From: Neonectria sp. B-13
Lineage: Eukaryota; Ascomycota; Sordariomycetes; Hypocreales; Nectriaceae
Length of the DNA stretch: 64,000 nt
Reading direction: 5' to 3'
Assembly (NCBI GenBank): GCA_002682825.1
Contig: NOKP01000016.1
Span: 1,391,660 to 1,455,659 of the forward strand
In this document: one piece after another, positions 10,735-22,071 of the stretch
How the letters are laid out: every line of letters begins with the position of its first letter
Position numbering within the stretch: the stretch's first letter is position 1
Program-made: the position numbers and the translations under genes
Notes under the pieces: model-generated
Database searches by the model: none
Told to the model about the DNA's origin: nothing
What the model saw: the letters and a program-made list of their open reading frames with translations, nothing else

Positions 10735-12188
10735 ATGGCAGCCATCCTCAAGTGGGCGAGAGGTTTGACGCACAGAGTGCCTTTAGTCCCACTACGCTTT
10801 CCCACCTCTGGTTTCAAGGTTGTCCAAGACTCGGTGCTGTTGGAGGAGCAGTATCTTGACGAGTTCAAGGCCGGCCAATACTACCCAATGAATATAGGCG
10901 ATGTATTAGCCTCTATATACCAAGTCATTGGGAAATTGGGCTTTGGCACCACATCAACTGTGTGGTTGGCTCGGAACCTCTTGTACGCGCATCAAGATAC
11001 CCGATATTTGGTCGAACTCTCAACCTAACCAGATAATAGGAGCCATGGCCACGTTGCCTTAAAAGTCTATACCCGAGACCAGGGCGATCGAGACGAGTTT
11101 CGACTCCTCGACATCATCAGCAAGGCAAATCCATCTCACCCTGGCTACCCCCATGTCCGAACGGCGCTGGACATATTCGAGCTTCCCCGGCCGGGAGGCG
11201 ACCATTACTGCCTTGTCCAACGGCCAATGTGGGAAAGCTGGAAGGATCTGCTCCGACGAAATTCTAGCGGGTGCTTTTCAGAACCTCTTCTCAAGGCCGG
11301 CTTGAGGCATCTGTTCGCGGCCCTTGACTACCTGCATTCCGAGTGCAAGCTGGTACATACAGGCAAGTCTTACTGATGACCACTCTTGAGCTATGTATTG
11401 GCCTCTGACACGTTTGGTCAATGCAGACATTAAGGCAGACAATATTATTCAAGATATCGCAGACCAGAGCATATTGGAAGCGTTTACGAAGGCGGAGCTT
11501 GCCTCTCCTTCACCCCGTAAATCTGTTGGTGACGCAACAATTTATGAATCACGACTGTTCGACCTGCCGCAAAAATTTGGAGGCCCAGTGCTAAGTGACT
11601 TTGGCGCTGCGGTTCGGGGAGATCTGAAGCGCAACCATGACGCGCAGCCTGCGGTGTATAGGTCGCCAGAAGTAATGCTCAAAACCGAGTGGAGTTATCC
11701 AGTTGATATCTGGAACGTTGGTGTCATGGTACGTTTCTGTCGTCTCGCTACATGGGCGACAGCTGATGTTGATGACCAGATATGGGATATATTTCTAGGT
11801 GGACACCTCTTTTACGGCATTGACCCCGACGAACAGGAATATACGACTCGCGCTCACTTGGCCGAGGTGATTGCGTTCCTAGGCCCGCCGCCCCTTGACT
11901 TGTTGAGCAGGGGCGTGCGGAGCAGTGAGTTCTTTGCGGAAGATGGTAAGATTGCGTGTGAATACAATGCCCTCTTTATGTCTATGTGCTAAATTTTGGT
12001 GCTGCGCAGGAAAATGGATCGCGGACGTGCAAATACCGACGGGACCGACGCTGGAAACTTGTGAGGTATTTCTTGAAGGTAAGAGCAGAGAGGGCTTCCT
12101 GCATTTGGTAAGAGGGATGCTGCAATGGCGCGCAGAGGACAGGAAGACGGCGAAACAACTCGCCCAAGATCCATGGATAAATTCTTGA
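10735..12188 (+). CDS. SRPK-like serine/threonine protein kinase
   Basis: Eukaryotic protein kinase of the CMGC/SRPK-like group that is expanded in filamentous fungi. Exons 10735-10982, 11040-11362, 11427-11728, 11780-11945 and 12010-12188 give 405 aa. All catalytic landmarks are present: glycine loop LGFGTTSTV (69-76), VALKV with Lys91, HTDIKADN with Asp191, Lys193 and Asn196, SDFG with Asp248, and YRSPEVML followed by DIWNVGVM. A moderate insert (about residues 198-238) separates HTD and DFG, as in SRPKs, but it is much shorter than the SRPK spacer. Intron 2 uses a GC donor (acag|gcaag at 11363) and interrupts the HTD motif. Because the active-site residues are intact, this is probably an active kinase. 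The first in-phase ATG before the conserved segment was used; the substrate is unknown. Confidence 0.9.
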
Positions 12189-12613
12189 GCTGGCTTAAAG
12201 TTGGTGGCGTTTCGACCAGGAGTGACTCTTGAAAAGATGCCGTGGGATTGATCAATATTTGAACCCAACAGAACTATATGCCATTCAAATGAGTGTAAGC
12301 TACAGTCAAATTGGCAGCGTGATGTTCAACGCTGCGAAGAAAATGCGTCTATTTTCGACCTACTGTCCTAGTCTCTCTCGCGCGCGCACACCCCAGGCGA
12401 GCATATACGGATTAATAATACAAACTCGCGATAAATTAACAAAGCAGCCTAATCTTTTGAAAGCACCAGCATCACTTGGGAACTTTATACTAAAGGCTAA
12501 TTGCTTGATTCATTGTCGTATCAACTCCAATCATGTACAACTCGTACGGAAAATATATACGTTCAAAGTAAAACACGCTCTACGTGTGCATATATACAGA
12601 AACGAAGACACGG
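12189..12613. other. Convergent 3' region
   Basis: Lies between the 3' ends of the kinase (+) and the GH43 gene (-). It is AT-rich with no coding signal. Confidence 0.5.
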
Positions 12614-13708
12614 TTAGACAGCGGGCCAACCGCTAGAGAAGTCGATGGTGTTCCAACCAAACTTCTTCTGGCCATCGGCATAACCGATTCTGGTGTCCAC
12701 ATAGTGGTAGTAAAGGACCTATCCATGGCATCTCATTAGCATCAACACGCTTCAGGTCTAACAGTGCAATGGGTGAACTCACCGCTCCGTGTGTAGGGTC
12801 GTTGTACACGCCCTGGCCACCGGGTCCATAGACCCATCCATGGGTCTCGAGCACGACGGAACCGCCGCCGCTGGCGCAAGACTTTCCATTCTTGTCGACG
12901 AATCCACCGGTGGCAGAGGTAGATCGGCAAACCATGATCTTATACTCCTTGCCAGCAGCAGGTCTATCCGCGTCGAAGCCGCAGCACTTGCCCTGCGAGT
13001 AGAACAGGTAGTAGTACTTGCCGTTCTTGTACAGATACGGGGCTTCAATGGCCGTCGTTACAGGCTCATAGACCAACTGAGTTGAGCCACCACCGCTGGC
13101 CGCAGCAGTCGGGGTGTCCTTCATCGGTACGGTGTACAGGCCCTTCCACCAGCTTCCGAAGTACATGTGCCATTTGCTCCCATCCTTGAAGACATTTGAG
13201 TCAATGGCATTGTATGACTTGGAACTGTCGGAGCGCACGCCGGTGGCGCCGACGTCGGTCCAGGTGCCCACGTCCATGGAGGAGGAGCGGGCTAGACCGA
13301 TAGCAGAGTTCTGCGAGCCAAATGCGCTGACGGTGTAGTAGACATAGTACAGGTTGCCGATCTGGATGACGTCTGGGGCCTGCAAGATTCACTGCGTAAG
13401 TCTTTATTACACTAATAGTGCATCAACAGCTTGCCACTTACCCAGAGATCCTGGTTTCCGGGAAGGTTGATGACCGAGCCCGAAGGAAGCATGGCACCCT
13501 TATAGGTCCAGGGCCCTTCAATCGCCGGCGCAGTGTGGATGGCAACGCGTCCGCCGGTAGAGAAGCGGAAATATGTGCCATCCGACCGTCGGATGATGGA
13601 CGGGTCGTGAGCATTGTTGCAAACCCCAGAGCAAGCCTTGGGGTTGGCGTAGCCGAAAACGCCACTGGACAGAGCCAGGCCGGAGAGGAGGGACGATATC
13701 TTGACCAT
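12614..13708 (-). CDS. Secreted GH43 endo-1,5-alpha-L-arabinanase
   Basis: Glycoside hydrolase family 43 enzyme predicted to cut alpha-1,5-arabinan side chains of pectin outside the cell. Minus-strand exons 13708-13442, 13379-12783 and 12718-12614 give 322 aa. A signal peptide covers about residues 1-19. The five-bladed propeller catalytic triad is visible: Asp35 in NAHDPSIIR (base), Asp149 in [10 protein letters not shown] (pKa modulator) and Glu201 in [10 protein letters not shown] (acid). Other family pieces are [20 protein letters not shown] and [15 protein letters not shown]. The length fits a single-domain arabinanase with no carbohydrate-binding module. A TATA-like box lies about 85 bp upstream of the start. 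Exolytic arabinanase activity is a possible alternative. Confidence 0.93.
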
Positions 13709-13790
13709 GATGACAGAGCGATGACCGGAGGAAGAGCTGAAAGGTTGGTAGAAGCAATGACAAGAATACTAACAGCCAGAGTTAGAATCC

Positions 13791-13796
13791 TTATAG
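13791..13796 (-). promoter_or_regulatory. TATA-like box of the GH43 gene
   Basis: The minus strand reads CCTATAAGG here, about 85 bp upstream of the GH43 start codon, a usual spacing for a fungal TATA element. Confidence 0.4.
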
Positions 13797-15170
13797 GGCC
13801 TTGGTACCGGGGTGTTCGGAACTTCGGAGCAACTTGTCCCTCACATGGTATTAGGTATTTACACCCTTGACAAACCATTAGGCGCTTCAACAAGTCCAAC
13901 ACCAGAGCCGGAACTCACGGAAACTCAAGAAAGTCGCGTGGCTGCAGGGGATCTCTTCAAACGACGCTCCTCCCTTACTGTCCTTTAATCTACCAGTACG
14001 AATTACATCCAGACCGGCTAACATTTTTCCGCCGTGGTCCCAACGATTTGTGGGGCTGTTTGTTCCATCTTGGGTCGCTGATCCCTACAAGCGCGCCATT
14101 AGACTCGGCTACTTCACCACCATCCGACAACGGAAAAACTACCAAGCATTTCCTCCTATAATTAACCGCACAAGGCTGGTAGTGTAGAAGCTTGGACAGC
14201 TCTCCGGAAGGGGAGTGCCGAAGGAACTACGCTCAGGAGGCTGTTCACTGCTCTTGATTACCGGGAAAATACCAAAGACTGCACAGCCCACAGGGGACAA
14301 AAGGCTTCTTTTGTGACCTGCCGCATAGGTCTATGTACAGATGGAGGCAAAGTGGTATGAGAAACAGGAGTTATAGGCCCTTGTGATGATATCAATCGAG
14401 ATCACAACCTGGAGCGGTGTACAAGTCAGGTATCATCTCACACAATATAATATGTAAGGTGCTAAGGAGACTCAGCAAAAGGGAAATCAAATCGGCCGTT
14501 GAAAAGAAGCTTTTTATCCTTGTGAGCTGTGATAGTAACACCGAGCGCAAGAGGTTTAAGAGAACTGGTACCAACCTCGGGTAGCATGATGGTTCGACTA
14601 GTGATGGGCAGAGAACATGTGTCAAATAGCCAACACGTTGAAAGAACACACACTTATATGTTCTAATCATCGTCATGTGGTTTGTGCTAGAGATATGCTC
14701 TGCAACTCTCTACCTTTCAATAGTGGAGATCTCCCATGGCCGCCATGATGGCTCGCGTTCCAAGGGCAGACGATGAAGTTCTTGTAGTACTCTGACGTCC
14801 GCTCCATGAAGGTTCAAAATACATGACGAGATGAATTATATCTACTGTAAAATGAATAGAATAATCTTGATAGGTTTCGTGATCAGCAGGTGACCAAACA
14901 CAATAGGATTGCCTTTGCGGTAAATATCTTCATAGGTGCTTTAATGCTTGTAAGATTCAGCGGTGCTTTAATAGATAATCTTGAATTAATCAAGGACCTA
15001 AATTTCCTGGTCAGGTTTGCATTAGTTAATATGCTGCCTACATGATCAGTAATCATCCAATTCACAGTCGCATTATTCCTTGCTTATCTGCTCAATGAGC
15101 TGTTTGCTACCTCTCAGCCAAATACTGTCTTCCCAGCGGTGTACACTAGCTCTTGTTTTCCTGCTAGGTC

Positions 15171-15678
15171 TTGCCTGAATCGAGGGGTCAAACAATCGAA
15201 GACATTGGCTTTGTCCATGAGTCTTGGGATCCAGTGAGACATTTTTACAAGGCACCGTTGGAGAAACTAGACCAGTCCTTGGGCAAGCTTGGTACCAGAG
15301 GTTTTAAACAGGAGAGTGAAATACACGTCGCGGAGAGGGTTTATTATGCATGCAATTTGATGGTTCTCTGGCTTGTACCCACGACAGATAGTACATGGAA
15401 CGACCTTATTCCTTGCAAAAAGCCAATGCACTGATTGAGGTGGCCCAATACCTGGCGCAGTGGTTTTCTTTGGGGGTTGGCTCAAGTCCGCGCCTACGTC
15501 TTTAACAGTAAGTACAGTCGACGTCCTTCCGCAAGCTATCCAGACAATACTTCTGGTGCATCACGTGGACCAAGCCGAGTTGAGCGTCGTCACCAAGACG
15601 CTACCCTGGATCAGCTTTGACAATTGCCATTCCATGCATTTGCGTCCGACATACATGATGATCCATGGTCAATGCTGA
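15171..15678 (+). pseudogene. Possible degraded gene, family unknown
   Basis: Three consecutive plus-strand frames have protein-like composition: an acidic helical segment ending ERVYYACNLMVLWL, then ANALIEVAQYLAQWFSLG in another frame, then QTILLVHHVDQAELSVVTKTLPW in a third. The frame changes are not explained by clear introns, so a broken gene is one reading. Chance open frames are equally possible. I recognise no family. Confidence 0.2.
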
Positions 15679-16571
15679 GGACAAGTTGATCACAGATGGA
15701 AGCTATATCATTGGACTGCATGCATGAGTTGAAGATGTAGCGTGATTTCGCATTACATTGGCTAATGCATGTGTTTCAATAACGTGTGTTAACGTATTAC
15801 TGTAGGGTGGGACCCTGACTCTAGAATCTAGGAAAGCATGGGGTCCAAACGGCGTTGTTGAACTGAAGCTCCAAGTTAGCTTCGACGGCCTCCTGTCCAA
15901 AACGTTTGATGATCTTGCCGATCTCGATGGAATACCAGGACGATATCAGCGAGCACTGTATTCGAAGCTTCAGCTTGTTAGGTTTTGGGGGTTGCAGCCA
16001 CTCATGCCTCCTAAGTTCAATCAAACCTCGACTTGAAAGTTGAAGCAACGATTTCGTGGCAAAATAGCTCGACTACGCCGCCAGGATTCTAGAATAGGCG
16101 GCCCGGTCCCGAGCATCGAGCCTCTCAGTAGAAATAGCACACCACAGACTTTCTAGTTGTGTGGAAATCCAATTAGAGCCTAGCACCTTGCTTATTCCGG
16201 CAGCCGATCTAGGCCTAGGTCTCATTGTTGGCCCTTCTTGGCCTAGACTTCCTTCCCTACTGCTAGTCAAGGCAATAGTCTTCAGCTCTTTGCCAATAGT
16301 CTGTCTCGTGCATTAGCACCATGACATTTGGGTAGACCTGGACCCTATCACAGACTCTTGAGGCCAATTAAATCCTCTCCGCTTCCAAGACAATGTCTCA
16401 CCTGAACAAGCTAGCATCGCCTCGTGCTTGTTTGCAATAACGAACAAGTTGAAATCCTGATCTATAACTCAGATAAATCCCACACGTCTGTTTTAACTCA
16501 GACCACAAACCAGAGTTTCATCTATTGCCTAAAACATTTTACCATCTTTCTCATCGAAACAGGCCACAGTG

Positions 16572-17113
16572 ATGGCTCCCTACACTATGAAGATCAATGT
16601 TGTCAACAACACCCAATATTCCGTCTTTCCCATAGGCGCAAGCACACTAGATGGTCTAGACGGCCAAACCAGCGTCGGCAAGCTCACCGTAGGCCCACAC
16701 TCTGCCGGCGTAGTCGAAATCTCCAAGAGCGGAGGTGTCGACGGCCTCTTCACTGCAGTGACATGGTGGGTTGGTGCAGTGCACTGGGCTATTAAGAGCC
16801 AGTTCTCGGTGTACGCCGATATGCCGGCTGGTTGGGGTGAGGATGCCAGGGTTATCATAGATGATGTTGACGGTATGAGCTGGGACCAATTCGAGCACAG
16901 CGGGCCGCAGTCTCCGGGAAATAATCATCACTATGCACTTCGTTGCGACACATACAACTACCCAGATAGCTTTGATCATGACGGCGTTCGGGTAAGTTGC
17001 TTCATCACCCGTCTTGCATGATGTGCTGTGCTGACTTTGATTCTCAGGTTCAGATCGAGCGCATGGCTCTTGACTTTCCCAACTCGGAATGTCGCGTTAC
17101 TGTCTCTGAGTAG
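16572..17113 (+). CDS. Small protein of unknown family, 161 aa
   Basis: Exons 16572-16991 and 17048-17113 join in phase to give 161 aa. There is no signal peptide, so it is probably cytosolic. The sequence looks beta-rich, opening with MKINVVNNTQYSVFPIG, then a GVVEISKSGGVDGLF segment, a Trp-rich stretch (TWWVGAVHWAIKSQFSVYAD) and DDVDGMSWDQFEHSG. Only one Cys lies in the core and one near the C-terminus. This is the kind of compact beta-sandwich seen in fungal lectin-like or aegerolysin-like proteins, but no diagnostic motif supports either family, so the function is unknown. Its neighbour on the opposite strand (17838-18332) is a second small orphan, tail to tail. Confidence 0.75.
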
Positions 17114-17837
17114 GTTCCCAAGATGATGGCATCGAGAAACAATGCTAATTTGGAAAGGATTTGAATACGGTAAACTGCCAAACAACGGTTCTCATCGTTG
17201 CAATGAATGGAAGAGGCAGCCGGTTTAGTTGCATAGGATTGAAAGCGGAGATTAAATAGAAAGATTCAGCCTCAACTTAAAAGCGATCCAGCTTGTATAG
17301 AAATTTTCGAAAAACTTCTTAGAATCCAAGACCTGTAAATGCGAGGGGACCAAGGCAAGTTGAATGGCAGATGCTTGGTCAGGCGAAGCACAGAAAGATC
17401 CTAGCCAATGGAGAAGCCATATATCAGTAGCTACCCAGCACTACCCCGTTCATTACAAAAGGTAGCTTAACCCAAGACCAAAGACTTGCCGGTTTGCTCG
17501 TATGGAAAACGTAAGAATATAATCCCCGTCACGGTAAAGCAGTGTCGCTGATATCCAAAACGGGACGGCCGTGTTAAGACCAGCAAATATAGAAATCAGG
17601 GCCTGATGACCGCATTCCAAGTGTTTTACTTTCATCATTGTTTCAACAGTCGAGGTCTTTGCAACATCCAGAATTTCATTATAGCTATAATGAGGTCGTT
17701 GATCTTTAGTCGCCTTTTTACATCAGAGCTTCCCGAAAGTCAATTACTTTCTCCTCGCCCACGAGTCTGTGAAGAAAGCAGATGATCCATACGGAATAGT
17801 CCACAGGCAAGCCCTAATTTCCCAAGTCCTCCCTCAT
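17114..17837. other. Convergent region between two small genes
   Basis: Shared 3' region of the two small orphan genes; 724 bp with no recognisable feature. Confidence 0.5.
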
Positions 17838-18332
17838 TCACTGCAGGTTGATCTCCACAGGCTGGCGCGGCTCTACAATAATCACGTCAGAAATTGAACA
17901 TCCGCAAATTATACGCAAACTTACCATGAAGAAGTGTTGCATAGAGGTTTCCATCCAAGAATACCAGAGGCGCGCCTACATCAACGCCATCAGTATGGAA
18001 GCCCATCGCCTCATCAAATCTCGTATCCTATAGAACATACCTTCAAACTGCAACTCATAAGAACCGTGATTCGGCTTAGCATAAACACGCCGGATCCTAT
18101 CATCTTGGCCCGAGCCAGCCTTGAACCAGAAAACACGTTTGGGCTGAAGACTCAGGTCTTCGATAGCAGAGCGTCCCAGGAACCAGTTGCCAGACTGAAG
18201 ACGGCCGTCTCTCAGTGAGAAAACTGCCGCTTGGGAACCTGCTTGGGCCTGGATTTGGTTCTCATCACCCTCAGGATTCCCTACTGGCCTACCGTCGACG
18301 GTGATGGTGAAAGGGGATTCAATAGAAGCCAT
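17838..18332 (-). CDS. Small protein of unknown family, 125 aa
   Basis: Minus-strand exons 18332-18041, 17975-17925 and 17872-17838 give 125 aa in one frame. The start context is good and there is no signal peptide. It begins MASIESPFTITVDGRPVG, contains FSLRDGRLQSGNWFLGRSA, and ends LVFLDGNLYATLLH followed by EPRQPVEINLQ. The alternation of hydrophobic and polar residues suggests a small all-beta fold of the jelly-roll or lipocalin kind. No catalytic motif is visible and I do not recognise the family. The short phase-matched introns make it a real gene rather than a chance frame. Confidence 0.75.
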
Positions 18333-20933
18333 AGTGGTTGGATGTCAAGGTAATGTAGGGATCAATAAAAATCAGTGCTGGAGAAGATGCTGGCCAGTCA
18401 ATTGCTGGGGCATTGGGCTACTTATATTTCGAGGATTCTCTCACACGTTGGCTAAAATTTTTGATCTAGCAAGCCGCATTACCATTCCATTCAGCTCTCC
18501 GAGATCGAAAAAGCAAGCTCAGAAGTAATCTAAGACATTACGTCGATGGCGTCCTCGCCAATACATCTTGTGCCACTACAACGAGCCGTGTGAAGAGGGG
18601 AAGTGAGACTCTGTAAGGGATGAGTGAGACATTTAGGCGAGCGGTAAAGGTACCACATTTGCTTAAACTTGCAATTTTAATGGCCCTAAAACTTCTCTAA
18701 GGAGAAGAAAATCCGAATGGAAACTTTTATTCACGTGTCAACTCCACGGGGTCGCGAGTAGGTGTGAGTTGTGTGCAGTCCTCTGACGGTCCTCTGAATA
18801 ATTTGGATCTCGCCCTATGAGGCTTTCCTTTGTACATTTGTGAGACACTTGCCGCCTCACTTCGCCTTTTTCGGCTGATGCCGCAGTAAGACGTGAAACA
18901 AATGACACCTTGCATGCCGGGAAACTAGCGCCGATGGAGCACGCCGCTGAAAATAGCCATGATCAACAATCTGAGGCCAGCTGAAAAGAAGAAGATCTGG
19001 CGGTCAGTAACGTGGCTGATTCAGATCGATACCCGCGTTCCCGTCCGGCAGCTCCTTAGATATGCGGCTTCCACACGTGCGAGCACACCGATCGCGATAG
19101 TGATGTGCCCTTAGAAGTGACGAGTCTTTTAGTGGCGCTTGTCCCGCTCAGCCCCCATCTTTTAGCGTAGCAATGAATCCAGGTAGTCATTCCCGTGATG
19201 TCTGGTGTCTTGCATACAGTCTGCGTGTCTTACATCCGTACATTCCTACGTATCATTCCGGTTGTCTCACAAGTGCCTATGTCGCAATGGCAAAGCAAAT
19301 CTCCCCATCCGACCTCCACAGTGTGAGCTCTCCTCCCCGTAGATCAATTTACGATGGCGAAATTCTATCTAATTTGTACAGAAAGTAGTCATTTGCATAC
19401 TAGCTTCCTAGACTTGAACTAAACCCTTTGGCCACAGGCTTGGTGGCCGTTAAATTAGCCAGCAACAGTTCAACTCTTAATGTCGTCGTGGACCGAGAAG
19501 TGCTCCGGCTGTCCAAAAGCCTATGACGGGTTGCTCTTAATTACTTGCCCCCGGCGGTCGATGCCAGCCAGAATTCCGACTACAGTCAAGGCCTCTTTGA
19601 CGTTCTTCTTTGGAGATATACTTTTCTGAAAACGCCTAGGTTTGTTTCTGCCCTCAATATGGAAACCAGAGTTGAGCTTCGAATCTAGGTCTCTTCTAGA
19701 GTAAGATACCAAATCAGTTAGTCATCAAATATGATGCAAACGGTTTGAAAGACGAGCTCCATTTTATCTTAAGAACAAGAATGAGATTTAGAACAAAGTG
19801 AAGGGCGAGCATAGCAAGGTCTGCACGTTTTGAGATATGGCAATCTGATTATGTAACCGTCCAACAAATCAACACAGATTCATCGGCCCGAATAGTGGCA
19901 CTGCCCTTACGTCACTAATAGATCCGTGTCTGATCCTGACTCTAAAGCCAAGCAGGTGAAGGGCAGTGCTTGTTTCGTGTTTTCCATTGATTAATCGATC
20001 GACTGTGGCCCGTGGGGTTACGAATTACTCCATAGGTTTAAGAGTTGTAAACTAGCGAGTAGTGGCTCAGAGAAAGCGGGTATTTACGTGAAACTTCTGA
20101 ACAGCATGATGTTTCAAACGTCATGCCACAGCTGATATATGGGGCTGTACCTGAAGGCAACGACGTTTCAAGCCTAAGCCAACCGCTCGGGGCAGCTCTC
20201 TCCACAAAACCACCGACTTGGTATTTTAGGATACCACGCAGCATTGTTGATCCAATCTTGGCGTAAGCGACATCCCTGGGATTAATGGAGAATTGCCGAC
20301 TTACCGATCGAGCAACGGCTGATCGGAGTATCATCGACATTTGATACCCAGGACAGTACAGGGGCGCCAAGAAAGATGAAGCACGACGAGGGTGGCCTTT
20401 TAGATTAGATGAATCCTTTCCCTAATCATCAGTAGTAGGCCAACCTTGTTCTCTCTGTGGAATCTTTTGTTGGACACGGAACTCATTCCCCTTGAATCTG
20501 CTAGACGTGGCGTAGGAGTGAGAGCACGTCCTCTACATGGTATCAACGTGTAATGCACTCACGATCCTACGATCCACCCTTTTGTATCCATAACGTATGT
20601 GCTGTCAGTAGATCAACTGGCTTCGAAACAATCTTGTGGCGATTGCTAGCCGAAAACTGCCTTGCAAGGCTCACATCACAGAATCCGAAGGTCCAGATCA
20701 AACATCCTAAGATGCCATCCACTGAATCCTTCGAGCACCGTAACGTGGTATTCAGTCCGCATAATACTGCCAGGTAAGGAATTCAGCTACAGGAAAGCCG
20801 TGATCGAGGAACTACATAAAGCCTGGACTTCCAACCTGAACAACTTTCCTCATCATTCTTCAGTACTCAAATACAAATAGTCAAACATCCATTCTCACTC
20901 CCGCATCTTTCTCCACATCAACACTCGACGAAA
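18333..20933. other. 2.6-kb gene-poor region
   Basis: No supported gene. The minus-strand frame at 20038-20370 and the plus-strand frames at 19173-19388 and 20553-20880 show no motif. The right end holds a TATA-like ACATAAA at about 20814-20820, roughly 115 bp before the secreted-protein start. Confidence 0.45.
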
Positions 20934-21479
20934 ATGGTTTCTTTCGCCTTCATCTCTCTCTTCGCCGCCCTCGTCGTGGCTGCACCTGCACCCGCGCCTG
21001 GTGCTGAAGGTTCCAACCTCAACAAGCGTTTCAACGGTGGATGGTGCGGTGTCCACGTCCATACTTTCAATGGAGAGAACGAAAGTGGAACCCATGAGAT
21101 GAACGTGTTTGTCTATGACGCCAAGCAACAGTTGATCTGGTCCAAGGAGAGCATTTGGGGCAATGGACTACTCCTCGCTGAGAGCGAAGGACTCCCCAAT
21201 GTGCTGAACATCAACACCTTCGGATCTGGCGATGATGTCGTAAGTTTCTCGCGATCGAAACATCTACCATCGCTCCTAGAGCGATGTTAATCGTGGATGA
21301 AGGATATTTTGCTAATCTAGTCTCAACTATTACAGGCTACTTTCGCGTACGGCGATGATGCTTGGGCAAGTGGCAAATGGGATAGCAACAACGGTCGCTG
21401 CTCGGTCGGCAAGCAGGACAGCCCTTCCCTAACGTCTACGACAACCACGATTGATTTAGACTGTGGATTCGCATGCTAG
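20934..21479 (+). CDS. Small secreted Cys-containing protein with Kex2 site
   Basis: Exons 20934-21239 and 21336-21479 give 149 aa. A clear signal peptide (residues 1-17, ending VVAAPAPAPG) is followed by a short propeptide and a dibasic KR at 31-32, the Kex2 cleavage signature. The mature protein would be about 117 aa beginning FNGGWCGVHV. It carries four Cys (one near the new N-terminus, one in GRCSVG, two in DCGFAC), which could form two disulfides. The middle is beta-rich (NVFVYDAKQQLIWSKES). This architecture is typical of fungal small secreted proteins that act at the host or competitor interface. The family is not one I can name, so an effector role is inference only. Confidence 0.85.
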
Positions 21480-22071
21480 GGGGTTTCGTGCGAGAATAAA
21501 AGGGCTATTTCTTTGTAAATACATGAGGTTTACCAAATACTAGACATTGTCATTTACCCGCTCTCCCTCTTCTCTTGGATATTTTCAGGGAGAAAGCCGA
21601 TATAAAAAATATGCATCGCGAGCAATCGGAGCAACTTAAGAAGGGTGATGAAATTAGGAAGCTTTTCAATATCAAGGCCGCACAGTAGAGCAATAGGCCC
21701 ACCGAACTGCATGCCATTTGTCAAACGTGTATTTGCTTTTCCTACGCCAGCGGGGGAATTCAGCCCCGATGATCTGCATATCAATCACGAATTGTGAACA
21801 AACCGTACCAGATCTTCGGCACTTAAGAATACGCCTAAAAGAAAAGCCCGCAAACTGTCTCGAGGTGGCCTCGTTTTATAGCGCAACGTTTTTGTCATGA
21901 TTAACCAGACGGTCCACACTCAGTTCAACGGTTAAATATATCTGTGATTACTGTTGAGGCACATTGGATCGCGGCTCGTCATAGCACACGAGCAGGTGTT
22001 GTCATATTTTTATGACTAGGCTCTCACTTCATGAATTGACAAAAGCCATCTCCTAACATCCTTCTGTTGAA
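21480..22071. other. Convergent 3' region
   Basis: Lies between the secreted-protein gene (+) and the PL9 gene (-). No coding signal is seen. Confidence 0.5.

Larger units (their letters stand above)
13709..16571. other. 2.9-kb gene-poor region
   Basis: The right-strand edge holds the GH43 promoter (TATA-like box at 13791-13796). Two nearly identical short words (ggtgctttaat) sit at about 14936 and 14964. Protein-like frames at 15171-15678 switch frame repeatedly and are listed as a possible relic. The rest, including long frames at 14392-14676 and 15821-16270, has no recognisable motif. Confidence 0.4.

Noticed and set aside
10320..10868. Minus-strand frame of 182 codons
   Set aside because: Overlaps kinase exon 1 antisense and has no family signature.
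20038..20370. Minus-strand frame of 110 codons
   Set aside because: No motif or intron support; composition unremarkable.
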